Shown here in pieces: positions 10,724 to 18,658 of a DNA stretch of 48,364 nucleotides. Source of the stretch: Rubrivivax sp. (GTDB lineage Bacteria; Pseudomonadota; Gammaproteobacteria; Burkholderiales; Burkholderiaceae_C); NCBI GenBank assembly GCA_022842595.1, contig JALHPF010000039.1:1-48364 (forward strand), read 5' to 3'. The translations under genes and the position numbers were made by a program. Below the pieces are notes generated by a model. The model was not told where the DNA came from, searched no databases, and saw only the letters and a program-made list of their open reading frames with translations. The stretch's first letter is position 1. Each line of letters opens with the position of its first letter.

Positions 10724-11850
10724 CCACGCCCCTGGCTCAAGACCCCGGCATCGACGCCCGTGAACTGCGGGTGCTGGCCGGCCCGCAGAGCGGCGCCATG
10801 CTGGCGTTGCTGCCTGAGCGCAGCTACAGCATCGGCACCGACGTCGGCGCCGACATCGTGCTGCGCCAGCCCGGCGGGAACGGCGAAGGCCGGAGTGGCG
10901 GGGAAGGCCGCGCCAGCATCAGCCTGCGGCCGGAAGGCATCCTGCTGCAGGCACAGAGCGGCCAGGTGGCGGTGGACGGCGTCGCGCTGGCCGCTGGCGA
11001 AAGCCGGATCGTGCCGTGGACCACGCCGTGGCAACTGGCTGGCACGACGTTGGCGGCGGGTCCGCAGGGCGCTTGGGAAGCAGCACCGGCCAGCGCCAGC
11101 CAGGCGGCCCCCGCACGGCCAGCAGCACCACCCGCCCCCACGCCGGCACGGCTGCGTGGCTGGGGCCGCCGTCTGGTCACAGGCGGTGGTGCCGTCGTGC
11201 TGGCGTCGGTGTCGATGTGGGCACTGGCCATGGCCATTGCACCGGCTTCGCCACGACCCGAGGCGCTGGCCCAGCGCGCCCAGGCCACGTTGCACGCCGC
11301 GGGCATGACGGCCGTCACCGTCAGCCTGCCCGCCGGCCATGCCGACCCGGTGGTCGAGGGCTACCTGGACACCCATGCCCAGCGCACGCGCGCCGAGAGC
11401 CTTCTCGCGGGCCAGGGGCTGCAGCCGCGGTTTGCGGTCTGGATCAACGAGAACCTGGCCCAGGCGGTGCAGGACGTCTACCGCGTGCACGGCATCAGCG
11501 CGCAGGTGCAAACGCTGGGCCCCGGCCGCGTTCGCGTGAACACGGCGCTGGCCGACGCCTCGGCGCTGCCGAACGTCGAAAAAGCCGTGCGCCGCGATGT
11601 GCAAGGCCTGAACCTGCTCGACACCCGCAATGCGCCGCCGCCGGGCGTACCCAGCCCCGTGCCGGCGCTGGACGACCCGGGCAAGCGTGTCGCGTCCATC
11701 GTCACCGGTGACGAGCCCTACGTCGCCACGCAGGACGGCACGCGCTACTTCATCGGTGCGCTGTTGCCCACCGGCCACCGCATCCTGGCCATTGCCGATG
11801 GCCACGTCCAATTGGAACGCGAGGGCCTGAACACGGCCCTCGCCTTCTGA
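10720..11850 (+). CDS. sctD: Type III inner-membrane ring protein SctD
   Basis: SctD (YscD/HrpW family) forms the outer part of the inner-membrane ring and contacts the secretin. The 376-residue protein has an N-terminal FHA-like cytoplasmic domain (about residues 12 to 110), an Ala/Pro linker, one membrane segment (about 152 to 173, LVTGGGAVVLASVSMWALAM), and a periplasmic part with repeated small alpha/beta (BON-like) modules. Position after sctC and before the needle gene supports the call. Sequence similarity in this family is generally low. Confidence 0.85.
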   Translation: MTTPLAQDPGIDARELRVLAGPQSGAMLALLPERSYSIGTDVGADIVLRQPGGNGEGRSGGEGRASISLRPEGILLQAQSGQVAVDGVALAAGESRIVPWTTPWQLAGTTLAAGPQGAWEAAPASASQAAPARPAAPPAPTPARLRGWGRRLVTGGGAVVLASVSMWALAMAIAPASPRPEALAQRAQATLHAAGMTAVTVSLPAGHADPVVEGYLDTHAQRTRAESLLAGQGLQPRFAVWINENLAQAVQDVYRVHGISAQVQTLGPGRVRVNTALADASALPNVEKAVRRDVQGLNLLDTRNAPPPGVPSPVPALDDPGKRVASIVTGDEPYVATQDGTRYFIGALLPTGHRILAIADGHVQLEREGLNTALAF

Positions 11851-11894
11851 TGCCCCTGAAGCGAGAAGTTTCCCAACCCACCCTGGAGTACCGC

Positions 11895-12191
11895 ATGAGC
11901 AACAGCATCAACCCCATGAGCCTGGTCGCCGCCGCCCCCGCCGCAGGCAGTTCGTCCAGCAGCGGCAGCAAGTGGTTCGAACTGATGGCCGAGGCCTGGG
12001 GCAAGACCCTGGACGCCAAGGCCACTGAAATGGAGCAGACGGCCGCGCAGATCAGCGGCGGCGACGACAGGCCGGCCACGATCACGCAATTGTCGGCGCA
12101 GTCGCTGCAGATGGGCTTCCTGTCGCAGAGCGCGCACACCGGCATCTCGTCGGTGGGCTCGGCACTGGAAACCATGGCCCGCAAGCAGTAA
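11895..12191 (+). CDS. sctF: Probable type III needle subunit SctF
   Basis: A small helical protein of 98 residues at the place where needle genes usually lie, between sctD and the inner rod gene. The N-terminus is Ser/Ala-rich and lacks a Sec signal. Two helices follow: SKWFELMAEAWGKTLDAKAT to about residue 54, and ITQLSAQSLQMGFLSQSA to the end, ETMARKQ. The start at 11895 has GGAG seven bases upstream; an in-frame ATG at 11850 overlaps the sctD stop but lacks such a site. The C-terminal 80 residues resemble the last 97 residues of the 223-residue protein at 21949. Needle identity rests on size, helical hairpin and position. Confidence 0.7.
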   Translation: MSNSINPMSLVAAAPAAGSSSSSGSKWFELMAEAWGKTLDAKATEMEQTAAQISGGDDRPATITQLSAQSLQMGFLSQSAHTGISSVGSALETMARKQ

Positions 12192-12206
12192 GCCAGGAGC
12201 GCAGCC

Positions 12207-12614
12207 ATGACCAGCTTCAGTGCCGCAGTGGCGCCTGCCGTCGCCCCGGGCCTGGCCGCCGCGCCAGCGGCCACGGCCCAGGTCCAGGTCGGCTACGGCG
12301 CCTCGCTGACAGACCTGTCGGCCTTCAATCAAGCCCTGGCCGGCGCCGGCCAGCGCATGGAGGCGCGCGCCGCCTCGGCCCCGAACGCCGCCCTGCAGGC
12401 GGTGTTCAGGCCGCTCGAACAGCTGAACACCGAAGCCGCCCAGCTGTCGCAGCATGCCCAGGCGGCGATGCAGGCCGGCACCGACCTCACACCGGGCGAG
12501 ATGGTGATGCTCACGGTGAAGTGCCAGGAGTTCATGTTCCACAGCCAGCTCACCGCCAACGTTGCCAACCGCACGTCGGACGGTCTGCAGCAGTTGTTCC
12601 GGCAGCAGGCTTGA
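12207..12614 (+). CDS. sctI: Type III inner rod protein SctI
   Basis: The inner rod (YscI/HrpB-like) anchors the needle in the basal body. There are 135 residues: an Ala-rich N-terminus, a helix around ALQAVFRPLEQLNTEAAQLS, and the typical C-terminus EMVMLTVKCQEFMFHSQLTA followed by NVANRTSDGLQQLFRQQA, which matches the conserved polymerisation helix of SctI proteins. It starts 15 bases after sctF, with AGGAG upstream. Confidence 0.88.
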   Translation: MTSFSAAVAPAVAPGLAAAPAATAQVQVGYGASLTDLSAFNQALAGAGQRMEARAASAPNAALQAVFRPLEQLNTEAAQLSQHAQAAMQAGTDLTPGEMVMLTVKCQEFMFHSQLTANVANRTSDGLQQLFRQQA

Positions 12615-12616
12615 TA

Positions 12617-12782
12617 TGGCGCCCCCAAGCTCGCTGGCGCTCGCACCCCCCCGAGGGGGGCGAGCTGGACGAGGAACAGTCCCTGCGGACTGTTCCTCGC
12701 CTGCAAGCGCCTACGGCGTCCTCGCCGCAGGCCGCCCGCCTACGGCCCGGCAGAGCCGGTTCCGTGGTGGAAAGCTTGGCTG
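12617..12782. repeat. Intergenic hairpin-rich repeat between sctI and sctJ
   Basis: This stretch is built from inverted repeats. At 12639-12665 GCTCGC, CCCCCC and their complements form one hairpin. At 12670-12699 GAGGAACAGTCC and GGACTGTTCCTC pair perfectly around a CTGC loop. The decamer CGCCTACGGC occurs twice (near 12708 and 12738). The architecture looks like the dispersed intergenic repeats common in Burkholderiales genomes, which is recollection and not a search result. It separates two genes of an otherwise tightly packed operon and ends directly at the sctJ start. Confidence 0.65.
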
Positions 12783-12783
12783 G

Positions 12784-13608
12784 GTGTCGGTTCGGCGCCT
12801 TGGCTTGATCGCCTTCGTTTTGGCGCTCGTGGGCTGCTCGCAGCAGGAGCTGTACGGCCAGCTCAGCGAGCGCCAGGCCAACGAAATGGTGGCGCTGCTG
12901 CGCAACCAGGGCATCGACGCCGACAAGCAGAAGGGCAAGGAAGGCCTGAGCTTCGCGCTGATGGTGCCGGCCAGCGGCTTTTCCCGCGCCGTGGAACTGC
13001 TGCATGGTGCGGGCTACCCGCGCGACGAGCACGACACGCTGGGCGGCGTGTTCAAGAAAGACGGCTTTGTCACGACTCAGCTCGAAGAACGTGCACGCTT
13101 CATGCACGCGCTGGCGCAGGAATTGGCGACCACCATCCAGAGCATCGACGGCGTGGTGCTCGCCCGCGTCCACCTGGCCGTGCCGGAAAAGCGGCGCTTC
13201 ACCGAGAAGCCCGAGACTTCGGCGGCATCGGTGTTCATCAAGCATCGCCCCGGGCTCGACCTGAGCCCGCAACTGGGGTCGATCAAGGCCCTGGTCGTGA
13301 ATGCGATCGAGGGGCTGCCGTACGAGTCGGTCACCGTCGTCACCTTCGCCGCCGAGCCATGGGGCGGCACGGCTCTGCGTGCCAGCCAGACCGAACCGAC
13401 CTTGCTTGCCGGCCTGAGCGTGCCGCTGATGGCCGCTGCCGGCCTGGGTGGCACGGCGCTGCTGGCCGGTGGTGCCCTCTGGGGCTGGCAACGGCGGCGG
13501 ATGCCCGCGGTCGTTGCCAGCGTCCCGCAAGCCTCCGCCCACGGCGGCGCGCTGGCCACCGTAGCGAACACCGGCGTGGCCAACCCACGCATGCGCCAGC
13601 ATGACTGA
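12784..13608 (+). CDS. sctJ: Type III inner-ring lipoprotein SctJ
   Basis: SctJ (YscJ/FliF-like) builds the inner-membrane ring. The 274-residue protein has a lipoprotein signal LIAFVLALVGC with the acylated Cys at residue 18. The ring-building domain follows (YGQLSERQANEMVALLRNQG, the conserved RAVELLHGAGYPRDEHDTLG, VVLARVHLAVPEKRRFTEKP), and then one C-terminal membrane segment (about 216 to 238). The start chosen is GTG 12784; no ATG is available. Its upstream region, GGTGGA, belongs to the intergenic repeat. It overlaps sctK by eight bases. Confidence 0.95.
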   Translation: MSVRRLGLIAFVLALVGCSQQELYGQLSERQANEMVALLRNQGIDADKQKGKEGLSFALMVPASGFSRAVELLHGAGYPRDEHDTLGGVFKKDGFVTTQLEERARFMHALAQELATTIQSIDGVVLARVHLAVPEKRRFTEKPETSAASVFIKHRPGLDLSPQLGSIKALVVNAIEGLPYESVTVVTFAAEPWGGTALRASQTEPTLLAGLSVPLMAAAGLGGTALLAGGALWGWQRRRMPAVVASVPQASAHGGALATVANTGVANPRMRQHD

Positions 13609-14140
13609 GTCACCCACCCGTCCAACCCAGACGCAGCGGCCGGTCGGGCCCGGGCTGCTGGCCGGTCAGCGCGCCGTGCAGGCCGCAGAGCTCGCTGCCG
13701 CTGCCGGCCAGCCGCGGCTGGCATGGGCCAGCCTGCGGCAGTGGCCGGCCTGGGCCGTTGCCGCGCAACCGCCCGGAGCGTGGCAGCGCGCACTGGGGGC
13801 CTGCTGGCACGCCGCCGAACTGCAGCAGTGCATCGACGGCGCGCGCCTGAATGCGCTGTCTGACGACCTCGGCCCGCAGACCTTGCAGGCCGTGCTGCAA
13901 CTCGACGCCAACCTGCCCGCCGGCGCCGCGCCAGCGCGGCGCCTGCCCACCAGCGGCAGTGCCGCCGATTGGCGCGATGCCCTGGCCGCAGATGGCCGCA
14001 CCGTGGCACTGGCCAGCCTGGCCGACGCACCCTTGCGCACGGCAGTGGCCGCCGTGCTGGGCTGGCAGGAAGTGCCCTTTCGCCTGCCCTCGGCAGCGGC
14101 CAGAGCCTGGATCAACCTGGTCCAGCCCGGCCGCACGTGA
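13601..14140 (+). CDS. sctK: Probable type III sorting-platform protein SctK
   Basis: A 179-residue soluble protein rich in Ala and Leu, without signal peptide or membrane segment, lying exactly between sctJ and sctL. This is the place of SctK (YscK/OrgA/HrpD-like), which links the cytoplasmic sorting platform to the ring. SctK proteins diverge strongly, so position and size carry most of the weight. It starts inside the end of sctJ and overlaps sctL by GTGA. Confidence 0.6.
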   Translation: MTESPTRPTQTQRPVGPGLLAGQRAVQAAELAAAAGQPRLAWASLRQWPAWAVAAQPPGAWQRALGACWHAAELQQCIDGARLNALSDDLGPQTLQAVLQLDANLPAGAAPARRLPTSGSAADWRDALAADGRTVALASLADAPLRTAVAAVLGWQEVPFRLPSAAARAWINLVQPGRT

Positions 14141-14898
14141 ACCCACTCAACATCGACGTCAGCGCCGTGACAACAGCCCTCGTCCCCACCCTGTCCGGCG
14201 CTGGCGAGCCGGTGGCCTCGCCCTACGTGCTGTTGCACACCAGCCCCTATCTGTCGCTGGCCAGCGACCAGCTGCTGCTGGCGCCCGACCAGGCCCCGGC
14301 CTTTGCCAACGCCCTGGCTCTGGCCGAAGCCCTGGCGCAGCTGCGCGACGAAGAAGCCGGGCGTGTGCAGGCCGCTGTTGCGGCCGGTCATGCGCAGGGC
14401 CTCGCCGAGGGGCTGGCCGAAGGCCGTGCCGAAGCCCTGCAGAAAGCCGCGCGTGACACAGCCGACACCACCCAGCGCCTGGCTCGGCAGGCCGCCGAAG
14501 AAGCGGGTCAGCTGCAGGAGCACGTGGTGGCGCTGGCCCTGCTGGTGGTGCGCCGCATCGCCGCGGACCTGGCACCCGATGTCGTGCTGGCAGCGCTGGC
14601 GCGGCAGGCCTTCGAGCACCTCGCCAGCACACGCGGCCCGGCCACGGGTGAAGGCGCTGGCGGCTTGCTCTGGCAGGCTTGCCAGCTGCGGCTGCATCCT
14701 TCCCAGCTACAGGCGGTGCAACTGCAGCTGGCCGACGCACCCGGCCTGCACCTCGTCGCCGACGACAGCCTGGCACCGCTGGACTGCGTGCTCGACACGC
14801 CGGGCGGCCGTCTGCTGGCCGGCCTGGAAACCCAGTTGGCACGTGTGCAGGCGCGGCTGGCCCGGGCCGGCCGCACCGACCTGGCCTTCACCCCATGA
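14137..14898 (+). CDS. sctL: Type III stator protein SctL
   Basis: SctL (YscL/FliH-like) is the peripheral stalk that regulates the SctN ATPase. The protein has 253 residues. A short N-terminal part is followed by a long charged helix from about residue 66 (AEALAQLRDEEAGRVQAAVA, then GLAEGLAEGRAEALQKAARD with the Ala/Gly/Glu spacing typical of FliH-type stalks), and a C-terminal domain resembling the V-ATPase E subunit. The GTG start overlaps the sctK stop (GTGA), and the stop overlaps sctN (ATGA). Confidence 0.88.
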   Translation: MNPLNIDVSAVTTALVPTLSGAGEPVASPYVLLHTSPYLSLASDQLLLAPDQAPAFANALALAEALAQLRDEEAGRVQAAVAAGHAQGLAEGLAEGRAEALQKAARDTADTTQRLARQAAEEAGQLQEHVVALALLVVRRIAADLAPDVVLAALARQAFEHLASTRGPATGEGAGGLLWQACQLRLHPSQLQAVQLQLADAPGLHLVADDSLAPLDCVLDTPGGRLLAGLETQLARVQARLARAGRTDLAFTP

Positions 14899-16229
14899 AA
14901 CCGGCCGACACCGCCTGGACCGACACCACGCGCTGGCGCCGCCTGCTGGCCGACGCGCAACCGCTGGTCGAACGCGGGCGCGTGGTTCAGGCTTTCGGCA
15001 CCACCCTGCATGTCAGTGGCCTGACAGCCCGCATCGGCCAGCCTTGCCGCGTCATCGACCCGCAGCACCCCGAGCACACCGTGCTGCGCGCCGAAGTCAT
15101 CGGCCTGGCGGGTGGCCATGCCATCCTGGCCCCGCTGGGCGACCTCCGCGGCGTGGGTGTGGGTGCAGAAGTGGAACTGCTGGACAGCGCGGCGCGCATC
15201 CCCTGCGGGCGCGGCTTGCTGGGCCGCGTCGTCGACGCCTGGGGCGAGCCGCTCGACGGCCGCCCGCTGCCGCCCGGCCTGCCCTGGCAACCGCTGCGCG
15301 GCCCCAGCCCGAACCCGATGGCGCGCACGCCCGTGCGTCAACCGTTTGCCACTGGCGTGCGCGCGATCGACGCCGCGTTGACGGTCGGCGTCGGCCAGCG
15401 AGTCGGCGTGTTCGCGATGGCCGGCGGCGGCAAGAGCACGTTGCTGTCGATGCTGGCGCGCGGCGCGTTGTGCGATGTCAACGTCATCGGCCTCATCGGC
15501 GAACGCGGCCGCGAAGTGCGCGAGTTCATCGAAGACGGCCTGGGCCCGGAAGGGCTGGCGCGCTCGGTGGTGGTGGTGGCCACGTCCGACCGGCCGGCGC
15601 TGGAGCGCGTGCGCGCCGCCGAAGCGGCCACCGCCCTGGCCGAGGGCCTGCGGGGCGAAGGCGCCAACGTGCTGCTGATGATGGACAGCGTGACACGCTA
15701 CGCACGTGCGCTGCGGGAAGTCGGCCTGGCCGTGGGTGAACCGGCCGTGCGCCGCGGCTACCCACCCAGCGTGTTCGCCGAGCTGCCGCGCCTGTTCGAA
15801 CGCGCCGGCAACGACGCCCACGGCACGATCACCGCGTTCTACACCGTGCTGGCCGAAGACGAAGACGGCAGCGACCCGGTGGCCGAGGAAGTGCGCTCCA
15901 TCCTCGACGGCCACATCGTGCTCAGCCGGGCGCTGGGGGCTGCCGGCCACTACCCGGCCATCGACGTGCTGGCCAGCGCCAGCCGTGTGTTCCAGCGCGT
16001 CAGCGGGCCCGAACACCAGGCTGCGGCACGCGAGCTGCGGGCCTTGCTGGCGCGCCACGCCGAGATCAAGTTCCTGCTGCAGGTGGGCGAATACAAGCCC
16101 GGCACCGATGCCGTGGCCGACCGCGCCATCGAACGCATGCCCGCCATCGACGCGCTGATGCAGCAGTCACCCGATGAAAGCACGCCGCTGGCCGACACGG
16201 TCGCCCGGCTGCAGGCCCTGATGGCTTGA
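14895..16229 (+). CDS. sctN: Type III secretion ATPase SctN
   Basis: The hexameric ATPase that unfolds and releases substrates, related to F1-beta. The protein has 444 residues. The Walker A region GVFAMAGGGKSTLLSML lies around residues 171-187, followed by GLIGERGREVREFIED, the Walker B region ANVLLMMDSVTRYARALREV, and the T3SS/flagellar ATPase signature RGYPPSVFAELPRLFERAGN. The start overlaps sctL by ATGA. Confidence 0.98.
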   Translation: MKPADTAWTDTTRWRRLLADAQPLVERGRVVQAFGTTLHVSGLTARIGQPCRVIDPQHPEHTVLRAEVIGLAGGHAILAPLGDLRGVGVGAEVELLDSAARIPCGRGLLGRVVDAWGEPLDGRPLPPGLPWQPLRGPSPNPMARTPVRQPFATGVRAIDAALTVGVGQRVGVFAMAGGGKSTLLSMLARGALCDVNVIGLIGERGREVREFIEDGLGPEGLARSVVVVATSDRPALERVRAAEAATALAEGLRGEGANVLLMMDSVTRYARALREVGLAVGEPAVRRGYPPSVFAELPRLFERAGNDAHGTITAFYTVLAEDEDGSDPVAEEVRSILDGHIVLSRALGAAGHYPAIDVLASASRVFQRVSGPEHQAAARELRALLARHAEIKFLLQVGEYKPGTDAVADRAIERMPAIDALMQQSPDESTPLADTVARLQALMA

Positions 16230-16252
16230 CCGGTTTGACGAGGACACCGTCC

Positions 16253-16738
16253 ATGACACCCGAACACCGACATCTGGACCAAACGCGACAGCTGCTGCGG
16301 CTGCGCGAGCTGCGTCGAGGGCAGGCCGAAGCCCAGGCGCGCCAGGCCCGTGAAGCCCAGGCCCGCGCGCTCGCCGCGGCACAGGCCACACAAGAACGTG
16401 TGGCCGAGCACCAGGCCGAACGCCTGGGCCTGCTGCAGCAGATGACCCAGGGCCATCTGCTGGTGCGCTGGGCCAGCCAGGCGCAGGCCTGCCGTGACCT
16501 GATCGAAGACCGCCTGGAGCGTGCCGAGTACGCCCTGAGCGAGGAAGAAGACACCCTGCACGCCGCCGACCGCGATCTCGACCACGCCAGCGCGTCGCTG
16601 CGCACCGCGCTGGCCCGCAGCGACGCGGCAGACCGTGCGCAACACCAGGCCCGCCAGCGGCTCGCAGCAGCCCTCGAAAAGCGCGCCGAGCGTGAAGACC
16701 CCATCCCCACCGCCCTGCCACCCGGAGCCCCGCGATGA
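16253..16738 (+). CDS. sctO: Type III central stalk protein SctO
   Basis: SctO (YscO/FliJ-like) is a coiled-coil stalk in the ATPase pore. The protein has 161 residues, almost entirely charged heptad-like helix rich in Ala, Arg, Gln and Glu, for example LRELRRGQAEAQARQAREAQ. The ATG at 16253, with GAGG ten bases upstream, is preferred to a TTG at 16226 that overlaps sctN. Position directly after sctN is diagnostic. The stop overlaps the response-regulator start by ATGA. Confidence 0.75.
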   Translation: MTPEHRHLDQTRQLLRLRELRRGQAEAQARQAREAQARALAAAQATQERVAEHQAERLGLLQQMTQGHLLVRWASQAQACRDLIEDRLERAEYALSEEEDTLHAADRDLDHASASLRTALARSDAADRAQHQARQRLAAALEKRAEREDPIPTALPPGAPR

Positions 16739-17544
16739 ACCCCAAACCCCCACGCACTGTCTTCCTGGTCGACGACAACGCCGACTTCCGCCACAGCGCC
16801 CAATGGTGGCTCAGCGGCGCGGGCTACCGCGTCTGCGATTTCGGCGACGCCGAATCGGCACTGCAAGCGCTCAGCGCGCTGGCCGCCGACAGGCCCGAGG
16901 AATTGATGAGCGCCTGCCTGCTGCTGGACGTGCGCATGCCCGGCCTGAGCGGCCTGGACCTGCACGACCGGCTGGCCGCTGGCGGCCTGGCGATGCGCGC
17001 CACGCTGCACGACGGCTACTGCGCGGCACCGCGTTCGGCGCCACCGCTGCCCGTGGTCTACATGACCGGCCACGGCGATGTGCCACTGGCGGTGGCCGCC
17101 ATGCAGAAAGGCGCAGTCACGCTGCTCGAGAAGCCCTTTGCCGACGACGCCCTGGAGCATGCGCTGGAACGCGCTTTTGCCGCGGCCGAATCGGCCTGGG
17201 CACGGGCACAGATGGAAGCCGTGTTCAGGGACAACCCGCCGGCCGCGCGTGCCGAGGCCGAGGCCGACCCCGGCTGGCACACCGCGCCCGACCCCAGCCA
17301 CGCCGGGCGGCTGGAGTACCAGCGCCGGCTCGAAACCCTGTCGCCGCGCCAGCGCCAGGTGCTGGACGGCATCGTTGCCGGCAAGCTGAACAAGCAGATC
17401 GCCTTCGACACCGGCGTCAGCAGCAAGACCGTCGAGTTCCACCGCAAATGCCTGATGGACAAGATGCAGGCACGCAATGCGCTCGAACTGGTGCGCATGG
17501 CGATGCGCGAGAACATACGCGGTGATGTCGGAATCGCCGCCTGA
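16735..17544 (+). CDS. FixJ/LuxR-type response regulator
   Basis: A two-component DNA-binding regulator of 269 residues. The receiver domain (about 6 to 145) has the acidic pair D13/D14, phospho-acceptor D65 in LLLDVRMPGLSG, T111 in YMTGHGDV and K133 in EKPF, all as in FixJ. About 20 extra residues (near 80 to 103, with a Cys) sit between the phosphorylation site and the threonine. The LuxR-type helix-turn-helix spans about 202-259 (LSPRQRQVLDGIVAGKLNKQ, TGVSSKTVEFHRKCLMDKM). It is the last gene of the core operon, joined to sctO by ATGA. It is the best candidate for the protein that binds the palindromic boxes found at eight island promoters. Confidence 0.93.
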   Translation: MNPKPPRTVFLVDDNADFRHSAQWWLSGAGYRVCDFGDAESALQALSALAADRPEELMSACLLLDVRMPGLSGLDLHDRLAAGGLAMRATLHDGYCAAPRSAPPLPVVYMTGHGDVPLAVAAMQKGAVTLLEKPFADDALEHALERAFAAAESAWARAQMEAVFRDNPPAARAEAEADPGWHTAPDPSHAGRLEYQRRLETLSPRQRQVLDGIVAGKLNKQIAFDTGVSSKTVEFHRKCLMDKMQARNALELVRMAMRENIRGDVGIAA

Positions 17545-17550
17545 AGTGCT

Positions 17551-18612
17551 TCAGGGTGGGCTTGCCACCGGCACGAAGCGCCGGCCGTCCCAAGCCCAGC
17601 GCTGCGGCGGGCTGCCCGCGGGCATGGCCCGTTCGAGTTGCAGGCCGCGCCGGGGCAGAAGGTAGTCCCGCGCCGGCTCGAAGCCTGGCAACACGGCAGC
17701 CGACACGTCGGCCCAGACCTGCGCGCCCGTGGCAGGCAGCCGCATGAACCAGGTGCGCTGGCTGTCGGGCCAGCGCTTCTGCACCGCCAGCAGCCAGCCG
17801 CCTTCGGCATGGCGGAACAGCGCGGCCTGATAGCCCGGCAGGCCGGCGTCGCCGCGAATGTCGAGGAAGCCGTTGGCGCTGTCGTAGGTCTTGAACGCCG
17901 GGTGCCCCGGCGCCAGGCTTTGCAGCCTTTCCAGGCTCGTCAGTTCCACCTGCGGCCAGGGCAGCGTGGCGAACAGAGCAGCCAGACGTCCGGGCACGGC
18001 AGGCAGCAGGCGGCGATAGGCGGGTGCCAGTCGCGCACGGGCGGCACGCACGTCGGGGGCGTCGCGCAGCAGGCTTGCCAGCGCCGGCACGCTTTGAACG
18101 CCATCGGCAACGCGGCGGTAGACGCTGCCGGCGACCTCACGCGCGCCGCCAGCCGGCGCCGGCCGGCTGAAGGTTTCGAGCATGACGATGTCGCGACTGA
18201 GCGCCGGGCCAGCAGCGAAAGCCGCGCGCACTTCGACATCGACGCCGAAGTCAGCGTCGCGCGGCTCGCGCAGCCAAAGCCAGCGCTGCTGGCGTGGGTC
18301 GTCTGCATCGGGCGTGAGGTAGACCACGGCATAGCCCCCTTCGGCCGTACGCCAGGCCAGCAGCAGGCCGCCAGCATGCGCGCCAAAGGGCAGCGCCACC
18401 GGCCCGTGCAGCAAGCGCGCGCCAGCGGGCAAGACCTGCGGCAGCCACTGACCCGCAGGCGCAGCGAGGTCCAGCGCCAGGGTGCGCGGTGGGTCGGCAG
18501 CCATTGACGTCGCGCTCGCTGCAGGGGCAAGCCCGAAGAACAGCGCCCACCCCAGCACGGCGGCCCAGCTCAAGCCGCCACCCGGCCAACGCCAGATGGA
18601 CCTTTTATTCAT
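17551..18612 (-). CDS. Secreted protein of unknown function
   Basis: I do not recognise this 353-residue protein. It has an N-terminal signal peptide (about residues 13 to 36, WAAVLGWALFFGLAPAASAT) and no later membrane segment, so it is probably periplasmic or exported. The rest contains many Trp and Arg residues and beta-type patches such as GGLLLAWRTAEGGYAVVYLT. It lies 46 bases after the LysM/muramidase gene on the same strand and is probably co-transcribed with it under the box at 20420. It may be a partner or immunity-type protein for that hydrolase, which is inference only. It ends six bases from the convergent response-regulator stop. Confidence 0.7.
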   Translation of the reverse strand: MNKRSIWRWPGGGLSWAAVLGWALFFGLAPAASATSMAADPPRTLALDLAAPAGQWLPQVLPAGARLLHGPVALPFGAHAGGLLLAWRTAEGGYAVVYLTPDADDPRQQRWLWLREPRDADFGVDVEVRAAFAAGPALSRDIVMLETFSRPAPAGGAREVAGSVYRRVADGVQSVPALASLLRDAPDVRAARARLAPAYRRLLPAVPGRLAALFATLPWPQVELTSLERLQSLAPGHPAFKTYDSANGFLDIRGDAGLPGYQAALFRHAEGGWLLAVQKRWPDSQRTWFMRLPATGAQVWADVSAAVLPGFEPARDYLLPRRGLQLERAMPAGSPPQRWAWDGRRFVPVASPP

Positions 18613-18658
18613 GGCCCGACGATAGGCCAGCGGCATGGCAGCAGCTGGCCTGCCCCTG

